DNA from: a virus
Direction: 5' to 3' (one strand)
DNA: 32,659 nucleotides
Virus record (IMG/VR): IMGVR_UViG_3300047317_000991
Span: 1 to 32,659 of that record
Notes under the pieces: generated by a model
Told to the model about the DNA's origin: nothing
Database searches by the model: none
What the model saw: the letters and a program-made list of their open reading frames with translations, nothing else
Position numbers and translations under genes: made by a program
In this document: positions 24,239 to 30,714 of the stretch, in pieces
How the letters are laid out: the number at the start of each line of letters is the position of its first letter
Numbering within the stretch: position 1 is the stretch's first letter

Positions 24239-24825
24239 CATGCCTGCTTGACTAGGGCCGTGAAGCGGCCGTAGCCATTGACACGATTGTCGCCCAGGCC
24301 TTCCGAGATCCCGGCACGCTGAACGATGGTGACGAATTTGGCGTAGTCCAGCACTTCGGTGATCAACTCGAACTGAGCGCGCACCTGCCATTGAGGGAAC
24401 TGCGGGCGGGTGCCCTGGACCTTGCCGCGATTGATCCCCACCATGGTGGTGAAGGCGAACTGGGGGAGTTTGAACAACTGCTCGATATCGGTCGGTCCGT
24501 CGTAGAGCAGCGGCACCTCGAGCTCGAACGGGATAATCGCCCGCAGAATCTTCTTGCCTTCGCGCGTCGCCCCGCCCGCGTCGCGAAAACAGCGCCGCAA
24601 GTTTGCCGTCGGCATGACCGGCTGTCCCGCATGCCCGTTGCGGCCGATGTACAACCCGCCAAACCACTGCAGCTTCGCTTTCTCGCGGCGATCGTCTTCG
24701 GTCATCTCGGACGCCTTGGCATTGATCGCCGCGATCGCCTTCGTAAAGGCATTGTCCGGATCCGCCAACTGCACGTTGTGCATCAGCAACGGCGTCGTCC
24801 CCGTCAACGTAATGTCTATACGCAC
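24238..24825 (-). CDS. Stand-alone RAMP-fold-like protein, 195 aa
   Basis: The protein starts with a strand (RIDITLTGTTPLLMHN) and ends SEGLGDNRVNGYGRFTALVKQA. The glycine-rich loop GLGDNRVNGYG fits the RAMP consensus GhGxxxxxGhG exactly, with Arg in the x-block and an aromatic-hydrophobic strand after it. The rest (LQWFGGLY, FELEVPLLYDGPTD, RPQFPQWQVRAQFEL) is compatible with a ferredoxin-like fold of the Cas5/Cas6/Cas7 type. RAMP proteins usually bind or process RNA. I recall similar conserved phage proteins of unknown function. There is no CRISPR-like neighbour, so an RNA-binding role is inference. The GTG start at 24825 is the only reasonable one. The gene sits between the large terminase and the array. 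Confidence 0.7.
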   Translation of the reverse strand: MRIDITLTGTTPLLMHNVQLADPDNAFTKAIAAINAKASEMTEDDRREKAKLQWFGGLYIGRNGHAGQPVMPTANLRRCFRDAGGATREGKKILRAIIPFELEVPLLYDGPTDIEQLFKLPQFAFTTMVGINRGKVQGTRPQFPQWQVRAQFELITEVLDYAKFVTIVQRAGISEGLGDNRVNGYGRFTALVKQA

Positions 24826-24832
24826 ATTCCGA

Positions 24833-24859
24833 TGCTACACGCCATCTATGCGTGTAGCA
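24833..24859. other. Perfect 10-bp hairpin between terminase and RAMP-like gene
   Basis: TGCTACACGC, a seven-base loop and GCGTGTAGCA pair perfectly. It lies between the terminase TAG (24861-24863) and the GTG of the next gene. There is no T-run after it on either strand, so it is more likely an mRNA processing or stability element than an intrinsic terminator. Confidence 0.6.
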
Positions 24860-24860
24860 A

Positions 24861-26207
24861 CTAGCCGAATCGGAGAGGCCGGGGGGTCGTAGGGCGCGGG
24901 GGCTGGGCTTCGTAGGCGAGGCCGTAGCGCAGGGCATCGACGCTGTGGTCTTCGGTTTTGGTACTGCCGAGGGTATCGGCGAGGTCTTCGCCGTCGAGCG
25001 GATCGACGACCATGCTGGGCAACGTCCGCACCAGATTGGGAGCAGCTCCCGAGAGGATCTGCAGACGTGGCGGCCCGTCGTCGTGAGCCAGCGCTCGTCG
25101 GGTGAGTGCCCAGCCCGGAATCCTGGAGTTCATGCCCGGAAAGAGGGGCCGCACGCCACACGTCCAGTACACCGCGGCGATCGAGGGCCGCTGTGCTTCC
25201 GTTCGAGGATTGAACATGGCGGGGTCCAGAATATTCTGGACGATCCGCTCGTCGCCGCTGGCTTCGAGGATCTTGTACGCCTGCACCTCGTCTCGGAACC
25301 CGCTGCCGTACAGTTCGCGGTAGACGTAGATGCGCTTATCTTCCGGACAACGGGTGAACCAGAGACACGTGAACGGGGCACTGAAGCCGTAGTCCGTGGA
25401 GGTCCACCTCGGCCACTCGTCGGGGATCTCGAATCTGGGACAGATGTGCAGCGAAGGATCCCACTCGACGAAGAATTGCCCCTGGGGCGCCACCCACTGC
25501 CCCAGTCGCAACCGCTGGTACAGAAACCCCGTGAGGCTATCCAGGGTGGCGATGTACTCCTTGCCGAAGTCGGTCCACTCTCCCTGCTGATAGAGCATCG
25601 GGTTGTCTTCGTGGGTGCTTTCGAGCAGCTCGCACTCGCCCGCATTACAGCGTTGTTTCAACCAGTGATCGGGAGAGCTCGGGTTGCAATCAGCCACGAT
25701 TTGCCGATAACTCAGCACTCCATTTCGGAGCCCGCGGAGGAGCATCGCCCAGTCGTCTTCACCTAATTCCGTGGCTTCCTGGACGTACACGACGTCGAAT
25801 TCCGTGGACCCGATTTTCTCCGGATCGTCCAGTCCAGCGACCATAATTCGTGCCCCGGACGGGTACCGATATTCCTGATCTCCCTCGTGAAATCGCACCT
25901 GATTCGGCCTGGGCAACACCTTGTTTTCGAGGGTCGCCATGGCACTCTGGGTCAGGCTTTTCCGTGTCTTCCGGACGATAGCCGCACGGATCGGCTTCTG
26001 CATCGCAATCAGGTTCAATTTCTCTAAACAGGCCCGGCTTTTTCCCGTCCCGGCAGGCCCCGATAAAAGCACTTCTCGACGCCGACTTCGGAACAATTCC
26101 AGAGCCGCCCCGTGGGGTTGATAGGGCGCCTCATCCGGTGACGCTTCCGTGCCCCACTCCACCGTCGCCGGCCGTCCTACCTGGCTCAGCTTGTTACTCG
26201 GCGGCAT
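24861..26207 (-). CDS. Terminase large subunit, 448 aa
   Basis: The ATPase domain has Walker A GPAGTGKS at residues 50-57 and a Walker B-like FDVVYVQEATE at 137-147 (catalytic Glu144). The nuclease domain shows the expected acidic residues in order: Asp272 in TSTDYGF, Asp328 in ILDPAMF, and Asp424 in HSVDALRYGL. The length is typical. The enzyme translocates DNA into the procapsid and cuts concatemers. The ATG at 26207 overlaps the preceding 70-aa gene by 14 bases. The genomic neighbours (small terminase upstream, portal downstream) agree, although two extra genes intervene before the portal. Confidence 0.95.
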   Translation of the reverse strand: MPPSNKLSQVGRPATVEWGTEASPDEAPYQPHGAALELFRSRRREVLLSGPAGTGKSRACLEKLNLIAMQKPIRAAIVRKTRKSLTQSAMATLENKVLPRPNQVRFHEGDQEYRYPSGARIMVAGLDDPEKIGSTEFDVVYVQEATELGEDDWAMLLRGLRNGVLSYRQIVADCNPSSPDHWLKQRCNAGECELLESTHEDNPMLYQQGEWTDFGKEYIATLDSLTGFLYQRLRLGQWVAPQGQFFVEWDPSLHICPRFEIPDEWPRWTSTDYGFSAPFTCLWFTRCPEDKRIYVYRELYGSGFRDEVQAYKILEASGDERIVQNILDPAMFNPRTEAQRPSIAAVYWTCGVRPLFPGMNSRIPGWALTRRALAHDDGPPRLQILSGAAPNLVRTLPSMVVDPLDGEDLADTLGSTKTEDHSVDALRYGLAYEAQPPRPTTPRPLRFG

Positions 26208-26406
26208 CTTTCACCACCGTCTCCACCTCAGCCCGATGCGCCAGCAGCTCCAGACCCCGCCAGTCCTCGAGCAGGTGCAACCCCCAGTAGTGCTCGACTC
26301 GATTCGACGACATCGCCAACTGCGCACCCACATCGTGCAACAGCACCAGCAACGCTCTCAACGCCGGCATGCTACCCGAAAACTCAACCGTGAAACACTT
26401 TGACAC
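26194..26406 (-). CDS. Hypothetical 70-aa protein overlapping the terminase start
   Basis: Residues 12-60 are alpha-helical and hydrophobic-amphipathic (MPALRALLVLLHDVG, HYWGLHLLEDW). No family is recognised. The GTG at 26406 begins 13 bases after the HNH stop and the end overlaps the large terminase start by 14 bases, so operon membership supports it. An ATG at 26370 would shorten it to 58 residues. Confidence 0.5.
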   Translation of the reverse strand: MSKCFTVEFSGSMPALRALLVLLHDVGAQLAMSSNRVEHYWGLHLLEDWRGLELLAHRAEVETVVKDAAE

Positions 26407-26419
26407 GGCGTTTCACGGA

Positions 26420-26887
26420 TCACCACCCCATGTGAACGACGATGCGCTCATAGAGCCAGACACGATCAGGCGACACGGGCCGTCCAAGATGTCGATCGGG
26501 GAGGTCGTACACCACGCTCTCACACCGCCGGCGAAACTCTTCCAGCGACCACCGACCCTTCAGCCGATTGCACTGCCGACAACACGGACGAAGATTCTCC
26601 GCCTCGTCGCTCCCTCCAGACACGCGCGGAACCACATGGTCCTGCCCGATCCCCGTGGTCGGCTCAACCACTCCACCGCACAGATAACACCCGTGCTCTC
26701 CGTGAAACATCGCCGGCTTGCAGTGAAACATTTCCGGACTCACAATGCTGTGCTGAGTCGTGCGCTGATACCGCGTCCGGTCCTGCGATCTCCGCCCCTC
26801 GTCCTGCGCCCGGCATCGAGCGCACACCACACCGTAGTGCCACTGCTTGCACGTAGAACAGAGATTCTGAATTCTGTTTTCGCTCAT
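26420..26887 (-). CDS. HNH nuclease-like protein beside the terminase, 155 aa
   Basis: A Cys-rich N-terminal part (CSTCKQW, CARC) precedes a classical HNH core: CYLCGG, GIGQDHVVPRVSGGSDEAEN and LRPCCRQCNRLKGRWS. The conserved DHV and N residues of the nuclease are present, with two CxxC pairs for structural zinc. HNH proteins encoded next to the terminase are known to take part in genome packaging in HK97-like phages, so it may be functional rather than selfish. It runs in the operon direction, unlike the other two HNH genes. Confidence 0.85.
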   Translation of the reverse strand: MSENRIQNLCSTCKQWHYGVVCARCRAQDEGRRSQDRTRYQRTTQHSIVSPEMFHCKPAMFHGEHGCYLCGGVVEPTTGIGQDHVVPRVSGGSDEAENLRPCCRQCNRLKGRWSLEEFRRRCESVVYDLPDRHLGRPVSPDRVWLYERIVVHMGW

Positions 26888-27033
26888 CTCGGGATGTACC
26901 GTTCTGGGGGTATAGGATTCCGGGCTCGCGAACGGATCGGGGCACGTGGGGGAGTGGCCCTCGTCCTGGTGAGCGTGACCGCCCGCGGGGCCGTGGGCAG
27001 GCAGGGTACGTGTGAGCGACCGTTACAAACAGA

Positions 27034-27065
27034 CCACCTACGGTTGCTTGCACAAACGTAGGTGG
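27034..27065. terminator. 9-bp stem-loop downstream of the small terminase gene
   Basis: CCACCTACG and CGTAGGTGG pair around a 14-base loop. On the minus strand it follows the small-terminase stop and is followed by TCTGTTTGTAAC, a weak T-rich tail, so it could be a leaky terminator. The rest of the 200-base gap between that stop and the HNH start holds no gene I can support. Confidence 0.45.
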
Positions 27066-27087
27066 CAACAACAGTTAGAGTGGTTTG

Positions 27088-27579
27088 TTAGAGCACGGAT
27101 GCAGGGTCAACGCCAGCGATTGACTTGATAATCTGGTTGACTGCTACGTCGACCTTTTCTCTGTACAGGTCAGGTTTCCGGGCTCTGAGTAAGAGCATGA
27201 GTAACTGGTCTGAGTACTCGATTTTAGAGTCGGTACCGACTGGTTCACCATGCCAGTAAGAGGTACGTGTATAGGGGCTACCTTCGGTAGCACGTCGCCA
27301 TGCTTCACGTTCTAAGCGTTCGGTAGCAGCCTCACCGGCGAGCTTTACTGCAGCAGCGAATTCAAGGTCATTCTCTAACCACGTGTAATAGGTCTGTCGC
27401 ATGACGCCAGCGACGACACATGCACTCGAAATGTTTGCCCACGCTACGTAATCTTTCAGAAACGCGTGCTTGGCTCGTCCAGCCTGCGCAGGGGTTAAGT
27501 TCTGGCCTGAGGGACGGATACCGAGGCCGACACTGGTAGAGCGGACGGGTTCCGTGGTGCGAGTAAGGTCTACAGTCAT
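27088..27579 (-). CDS. Terminase small subunit-like protein, 163 aa
   Basis: The segment AKHAFLKDYVAWANISSACVVAGVMRQTYYTWL is an N-terminal helix-turn-helix of the kind that recognises packaging sites in small terminases of the phBC6A51 type. A helical middle (EAATERLEREAWRRAT) and a C-terminal ARKPDLYREK segment also fit. It would form a ring that binds the packaging start site and recruits the large subunit. Codon use is unlike its neighbours, with many A/T-ending codons and several TTA codons, suggesting a separate origin. It is the first gene of the leftward operon, facing the rightward operon across a palindrome-bearing promoter region. Confidence 0.75.
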   Translation of the reverse strand: MTVDLTRTTEPVRSTSVGLGIRPSGQNLTPAQAGRAKHAFLKDYVAWANISSACVVAGVMRQTYYTWLENDLEFAAAVKLAGEAATERLEREAWRRATEGSPYTRTSYWHGEPVGTDSKIEYSDQLLMLLLRARKPDLYREKVDVAVNQIIKSIAGVDPASVL

Positions 27580-27615
27580 GGGCGCTTAAAGGATAGAAGC
27601 ATTCCAAGCTGGCGC

Positions 27616-27630
27616 ACGTCAACGTGACGT
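27616..27630. promoter_or_regulatory. Candidate operator: ACGTCA-ACG-TGACGT palindrome
   Basis: A 6-bp perfect inverted repeat with a 3-bp spacer lies in the divergent intergenic region, about 40 bases upstream of the small-terminase start. It would suit a dimeric regulator of the leftward late operon. Confidence 0.45.
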
Positions 27631-27666
27631 CCTGGAGGCTGTAATCGTCCCGTAATCTGAGAACCC

Positions 27667-27695
27667 TTGCAGACTCTATAGCGATCCGCTATATT
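27667..27695 (+). promoter_or_regulatory. Rightward promoter of the early-type operon
   Basis: TTGCAG and TATATT are spaced by 17 bases. The -10 matches five of six consensus bases and the -35 only three. The predicted transcription start is about at the ATG of the 108-aa gene (27702), so that mRNA would be leaderless or nearly so. Confidence 0.5.
27677..27693. promoter_or_regulatory. Operator-like palindrome TATAGCGATCCGCTATA
   Basis: A perfect 7-bp inverted repeat with an ATC spacer overlaps the -10 of the rightward promoter. The TATA at each end also reads as a -10 on the opposite strand. It has the geometry of a repressor site. The HTH protein at 29886-30203 is a possible binder, by location only. 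Confidence 0.6.
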
Positions 27696-27701
27696 GCTTG
27701 C

Positions 27702-28028
27702 ATGGCATCCAACACATGGCGCGTCGCGCTGAGCGACGCCAACGATCCCGGTTCGGATCGTGTTCTGGTAATGACGGAAGATGAAGTACGCGATGCGTAC
27801 CCGCAGTTCGCAGGCCGGCCGACGCAGTTCGTAGACCGGGACGGCATCCGGGTTTCGGTCGAGGCACGGTCAACGGACCGCATGAGCATGACCCTGGACT
27901 ACCTGCTCGAAATGCTGGACTCCCTCGCCCACGACGTGGAGAACGGCTGGCCCGCCGATGAGGTGCTCGCGCACATTGACATGATCCGCGCCGAACTGCG
28001 GAGGAACGCACGCCATGACCGGCCGTGA
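27702..28028 (+). CDS. Hypothetical 108-aa protein, first gene of the rightward operon
   Basis: The protein begins MASNTWRVALSDANDPGSDR, is acidic, and ends with a helical region (DYLLEMLDSLAHDVENGW) and a basic tail. No family is recognised. Its start lies six bases beyond a -10 element, so translation may be leaderless. It overlaps the next gene by 14 bases. Early position suggests a regulatory or host-takeover role. Confidence 0.6.
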   Translation: MASNTWRVALSDANDPGSDRVLVMTEDEVRDAYPQFAGRPTQFVDRDGIRVSVEARSTDRMSMTLDYLLEMLDSLAHDVENGWPADEVLAHIDMIRAELRRNARHDRP

Positions 28029-28854
28029 GTTTTCCGAACTCGATACGTTCGTCATGAAGCAGACGCAGCTTCTGCCGGGCAAGGACGGCTACCGGCAGTT
28101 CGGTTTTTTCGAGCTCTTGACGCCAGATGGCTACAACCCAAAGACAAAGAAGGGCCGGGCGCGTGGGTATTCCACCGCCATCCTCCACTTCGCGCCAGCT
28201 GGGCTGTCAGGCTATGACGTCTGTCAGTACGCAACCGACGGGTGCCGGGCCTCGTGTCTCAACACCGCCGGCCATGGTGGCATCAAGCTGGACGAAAACG
28301 GTTTGAACGATATCCAACGGGCTCGCATTGCTCGCACACGCATGTATTTTCTGAACCGGTTTTTGTTCAACCAGCTTCTGGTTCGGTCGATTCAAACCCA
28401 CATCCGGCGAGCGCTTCGGAATGGGCTCATACCGGTAGTGCGCCTCAACGGCACCTCCGATCTTCCGTGGGAACGGATCCGTCTCAACGATGGCCGGACG
28501 GTTCTCGAGACCTTCCCAGAGATCCAGTTTTACGACTACACGAAGCACCCGGCACGTGCGATCGCGAACGTCCAGGGGCAGCACCCGGCCAACTATTCAC
28601 TGACGTTCTCGCGTGCAGAGAGCAACCACGACGACGTTGACCGGGTGTTGGCTGCCGGTGCGAATGTGGCGGCCGTGTTCGGAGTCAAGCCCCACCAATT
28701 ACCGGCTGCGTATGCCGGGCGACCGGTCGTCGACGGCGACAACGATGACCTGCGTTTCTTAGATCCTACCGGCGTTTTCGTTGGGCTGTCGGCTAAAGGG
28801 CGCGGCAAGAAAGATACGTCTGGTTTCGTTATCCGATTGGCCCGGGCCGCTTAG
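28015..28854 (+). CDS. DUF7227/GP88-like conserved phage protein, 279 aa
   Basis: A Cys-rich segment (DVCQYATDGCRASCLNTAGH) is followed by a helix (RARIARTRMYFLNRF). Then come NGTSDLPWERIR, FYDYTKHP, YSLTFSRAESN, VVDGDNDDLRFLDPTG and GLSAKGRGKKDTSGFV. These match, from memory, a large phage family known as DUF7227, related to the GP88 family. Its function is unknown; the clustered cysteines may bind a metal, and a role in nucleic-acid metabolism is plausible. Only the family likeness is well supported. It overlaps the 108-aa gene by 14 bases. Confidence 0.8.
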   Translation: MTGREFSELDTFVMKQTQLLPGKDGYRQFGFFELLTPDGYNPKTKKGRARGYSTAILHFAPAGLSGYDVCQYATDGCRASCLNTAGHGGIKLDENGLNDIQRARIARTRMYFLNRFLFNQLLVRSIQTHIRRALRNGLIPVVRLNGTSDLPWERIRLNDGRTVLETFPEIQFYDYTKHPARAIANVQGQHPANYSLTFSRAESNHDDVDRVLAAGANVAAVFGVKPHQLPAAYAGRPVVDGDNDDLRFLDPTGVFVGLSAKGRGKKDTSGFVIRLARAA

Positions 28855-28860
28855 GCCCGG
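28842..28860. other. GC hairpin at the end of the DUF7227-like gene
   Basis: CCGGGCC and GGCCCGG pair across a five-base loop that contains part of the TAG stop. No T-run follows, so it is probably an intercistronic structure rather than a terminator. The next gene starts 32 bases further on. Confidence 0.4.
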
Positions 28861-28875
28861 AGCATTCACTCTCGA

Positions 28876-28889
28876 AAAGGATTGGCACC
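28876..28889 (+). promoter_or_regulatory. Repeated translation leader AAAGGATTGGCACC, copy 1
   Basis: An identical 14-bp sequence lies at 29480-29493. Each copy provides the AAAGGA ribosome-binding site of the gene after it, and both are followed by a short C-rich spacer to ATG. The exact repeat beyond the ribosome-binding site suggests shared origin or shared regulation. Confidence 0.6.
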
Positions 28890-28891
28890 CC

Positions 28892-29107
28892 ATGGAACAC
28901 TACGCAACGATTCTCAACGGCCCGGAAACGCTCGCGGCCGACATTCTCACGAACACCACTCGCGACCGGTTCGTGGTGCGCTACATCGACCAGGAAACCC
29001 GGCGCGATGCCGGTATCCCGGCCATTTTCGGCACGTACTACACCCACCAGATTGATGACGCTATGCGCCATGCCAACGCGTGGGTTACTCAGACTCCCGT
29101 CTCATGA
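28892..29107 (+). CDS. Hypothetical 71-aa protein
   Basis: The product starts MEHYATILNGPETLAADI and includes FVVRYIDQETRRDAG and a helical end (DDAMRHANAWV). It looks like a compact alpha/beta protein of unknown family. Its start has an AAAGGA ribosome-binding site, and its stop overlaps the next ATG (ATGA). Confidence 0.6.
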   Translation: MEHYATILNGPETLAADILTNTTRDRFVVRYIDQETRRDAGIPAIFGTYYTHQIDDAMRHANAWVTQTPVS

Positions 29108-29235
29108 ACTGGGACGAGCTGGTCTACCGCGTCACTCTCCTGGCCGTCATCCTCGCGCTCGTGTGGCTGTTCGTCGCACCCATGCCCGGCCACGAGCCAC
29201 TCATCAACTTCACCCACCGGGCGCTCGTTTCATGA
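29104..29235 (+). CDS. Single-pass membrane protein, 43 aa
   Basis: The sequence MNWDELVYRVTLLAVIL then ALVWLFVAP gives one hydrophobic helix at about residues 9-26, flanked by an acidic N-terminus. It overlaps both neighbours by four bases (ATGA at each junction), strong evidence that it is real. Possibly an early membrane protein; function unknown. Confidence 0.6.
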   Translation: MNWDELVYRVTLLAVILALVWLFVAPMPGHEPLINFTHRALVS

Positions 29236-29474
29236 CCACCTGTACACACCCGGCGAATGCCCACATGGTCATGCCCGCAGACTGGACGGCTAGCCCACGC
29301 TTCTCCTGCCAGTACGTCACCGGGCATGACGTCGGCACCGGCCGACCACTCCACGATTGCCCGTGCGATACGGACCACTTCACCACCCCTCGGCCAGTGC
29401 CGGACGCGGTGGTCCTCGAACGCAACCGCGAGCTCCAGCGCCGCCTCGCGCTGGGGCGACGCCCCGCAAAGTGA
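29232..29474 (+). CDS. Cys-containing 80-aa protein
   Basis: The product starts MTTCTHPANAHMVMPADW and contains RFSCQYVTGHDVG and LHDCPCDTDHFTT, so four Cys and several His could hold a zinc ion. A helical basic end follows (LERNRELQRRLALGRR). No family recognised. It starts on the ATGA overlap of the membrane-protein gene. Confidence 0.55.
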   Translation: MTTCTHPANAHMVMPADWTASPRFSCQYVTGHDVGTGRPLHDCPCDTDHFTTPRPVPDAVVLERNRELQRRLALGRRPAK

Positions 29475-29479
29475 ACCCC

Positions 29480-29493
29480 AAAGGATTGGCACC
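29480..29493 (+). promoter_or_regulatory. Repeated translation leader AAAGGATTGGCACC, copy 2
   Basis: Identical to the copy at 28876-28889. It supplies the AAAGGA site of the 66-aa gene at 29498. Confidence 0.6.
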
Positions 29494-29497
29494 ACCC

Positions 29498-29698
29498 ATG
29501 ACTCACCTTGATATGGACGACCGTACCCTCCTCGGCCGGGCTCAACCCCCGGCCATTCCGGAGGCCGTCGTTTCCTCGCCCGGATCCACCACCTTCGGCC
29601 GCATTAACCGGCTGTTGGCCACGCTCATCTTTGGCGCGGTCATGTTCCTCGCCGGCGTCGTCTGCACCACCACCGTGCTGCCCGGTGGTGTGGCATGA
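29498..29698 (+). CDS. Small membrane protein, 66 aa
   Basis: An N-terminal charged/Pro-rich half (MTHLDMDDRTLLGRAQPPAI) precedes a hydrophobic segment at about residues 40-57 (LLATLIFGAVMFLAGVV). One membrane helix is likely, with a short C-terminal tail. Translation starts from the repeated leader. Function unknown. Confidence 0.55.
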   Translation: MTHLDMDDRTLLGRAQPPAIPEAVVSSPGSTTFGRINRLLATLIFGAVMFLAGVVCTTTVLPGGVA

Positions 29699-29889
29699 CT
29701 ACCTTCGAATTGCCCGCCTACATCGATCCGGCCGTGCTCGTGCCGGGCGCGCGCGTGGTCTGCATGCTCGACGGGACCGAGACCGTGCTCACCGTCATCC
29801 GCGTCGAGCCGGCACTGATGTGCTCTCGCCCGGACGGTACCGGCGTCATGGTGCTGGCTCATACCGTCATACCCGTCGACGACGTATGA
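29695..29889 (+). CDS. Hypothetical 64-aa protein
   Basis: The product starts MTTFELPAYIDPAVLVPGAR and is a small beta-rich protein with VVCMLDGTETVLTVIRVEP. Both ends overlap neighbouring genes by four bases. No family recognised. Confidence 0.55.
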   Translation: MTTFELPAYIDPAVLVPGARVVCMLDGTETVLTVIRVEPALMCSRPDGTGVMVLAHTVIPVDDV

Positions 29890-30203
29890 CCTACGTCACC
29901 GAGCGTCACCCTTCGGGGTGGCGCGTCCTGGACGACACCGGTTCTGTCGTCAAACAGTTTGGCCCCGGCGCGTCCGGGGCTTCGGCCGCCGCTCAGTACG
30001 TGGCCACGCTCCACACCCGGCAAGTGCCCGCGTTCGATCTCCGGAGCTGGCGCCGTAGTCACGGGCTCACTCTCAAACAGTTGGCCGGCGTCCTCGGGGT
30101 GTACTGGATCACGGTCCAGCGCTGGGAAACCGGCGCGCAAGCGATCCCGCCCTATCTGCATCTTGCGCTCGAGCGCCTCGAGCAGAAAGTGTCCGACTCA
30201 TGA
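29886..30203 (+). CDS. HTH (XRE-like) DNA-binding protein, 105 aa
   Basis: The first half (MTYVTERHPSGWRVLDDTGS) looks like a small domain of unknown fold. The second half is a helix-turn-helix (WRRSHGLTLKQLAGVLGVYW, then VQRWETGAQAIPPYL), as in Cro/C1-type regulators. It probably controls phage transcription, perhaps at the palindromes near 27616-27693; that link is inference. Four-base overlaps tie it to both neighbours. Confidence 0.7.
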   Translation: MTYVTERHPSGWRVLDDTGSVVKQFGPGASGASAAAQYVATLHTRQVPAFDLRSWRRSHGLTLKQLAGVLGVYWITVQRWETGAQAIPPYLHLALERLEQKVSDS

Positions 30204-30376
30204 CCTACGCCACCATCAACGACGCCTACACCGCGTTCAGCGACCTCTTCGGTAGCGACCATCCCAACTGGTCGCGCGACCAGTTGCAGGACTGGATCCA
30301 CGAACACAACCTGCGCTACGAAGACCTGACCGATGACCTGCTCGGCGAGGCCTACGACCAGGCTATTCGCTCCTGA
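30200..30376 (+). CDS. Hypothetical 58-aa acidic protein, last gene of the rightward operon
   Basis: The product begins MTYATINDAYTAFSDLFG and is helical and acidic (RYEDLTDDLLGEAYDQ). No family recognised. It starts on the stop overlap of the HTH gene and is followed by a strong hairpin. Confidence 0.55.
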   Translation: MTYATINDAYTAFSDLFGSDHPNWSRDQLQDWIHEHNLRYEDLTDDLLGEAYDQAIRS

Positions 30377-30410
30377 TACACTGGCCACAGGCCCCTTTCC
30401 TTTTACCGCG

Positions 30411-30445
30411 GCAACGCCCTCGGGTCAGTCCACCGAGGGCGTTGC
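30411..30445. terminator. 13-bp perfect hairpin between convergent operons
   Basis: GCAACGCCCTCGG and CCGAGGGCGTTGC pair around a nine-base loop. It lies just past the last rightward gene and overlaps the end of the leftward 65-aa gene. T-runs are poor on both sides (TGTGTT rightward), so it may be a bidirectional terminator of moderate strength. Its core CCCTCG/CGAGGG resembles the hairpin at 8847-8877. Confidence 0.7.
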
Positions 30446-30622
30446 TGTGTTCCAGTACTCCCGCAGTTTGGCGGACCGCTGACTGGTGATCTGTACCCGC
30501 TCGAACCACAACTGCCGCGCCGCTGTCTGATCGCCTCGCTCGAGCGCCTGCCTGGCCGCGTGCTCGAGAAAAATCATCTTCTTCGCCAGCTCGCGAAGCT
30601 GCACGATCGCGTAGTCGGTCAT
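30425..30622 (-). CDS. Hypothetical 65-aa helical protein
   Basis: From an ATG with GGAGG five bases upstream the product is MTDYAIVQLRELAKKMIFLE and continues as a charged helix (AARQALERGDQTAARQLWFE). It resembles small phage proteins of helical-hairpin type, with no known function. The ATG overlaps the stop of the membrane microprotein upstream (ATGA). The strong ribosome-binding site argues for this start rather than a longer one. Confidence 0.6.
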   Translation of the reverse strand: MTDYAIVQLRELAKKMIFLEHAARQALERGDQTAARQLWFERVQITSQRSAKLREYWNTATPSVD

Positions 30623-30714
30623 CGCATCCTCCGCAACCAGCGCGACAGCACCGCGGCCAGTACCAGGCTCGCCACCAGCCAGCCCCCCAGAAACCACACG
30701 AGTAGCTCAGGCAC
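30619..30714 (-). CDS. 31-aa single-pass membrane microprotein
   Basis: The product is one helix (LLVWFLGGWLVASLVLAAVL) with an Arg-rich C-terminus (SRWLRRMR). It starts with GTG inside the end of the nuclease gene and overlaps the next ATG. Its role is unknown; the positive tail suggests a membrane anchor. Small size limits confidence. Confidence 0.45.
   Translation of the reverse strand: MPELLVWFLGGWLVASLVLAAVLSRWLRRMR

Noticed and set aside
23991-24251. Several open frames made of repeated Ala/Arg/Gly/His/Trp residues on both strands through the GGCNN array
   Set aside because: A 5-bp unit has a 15-bp translation period and contains few stop triplets, so all three frames stay open by construction. 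There is no independent coding evidence.
24047-24937. Minus-strand 296-codon frame overlapping the RAMP-like gene and terminase end
   Set aside because: It is out of frame with the RAMP-like protein, whose ending motif is convincing, and the frame ends in array-encoded low complexity.
26664-27071. 135-codon frame overlapping the HNH gene beside the terminase
   Set aside because: It overlaps the HNH core in another frame and has no family features of its own.
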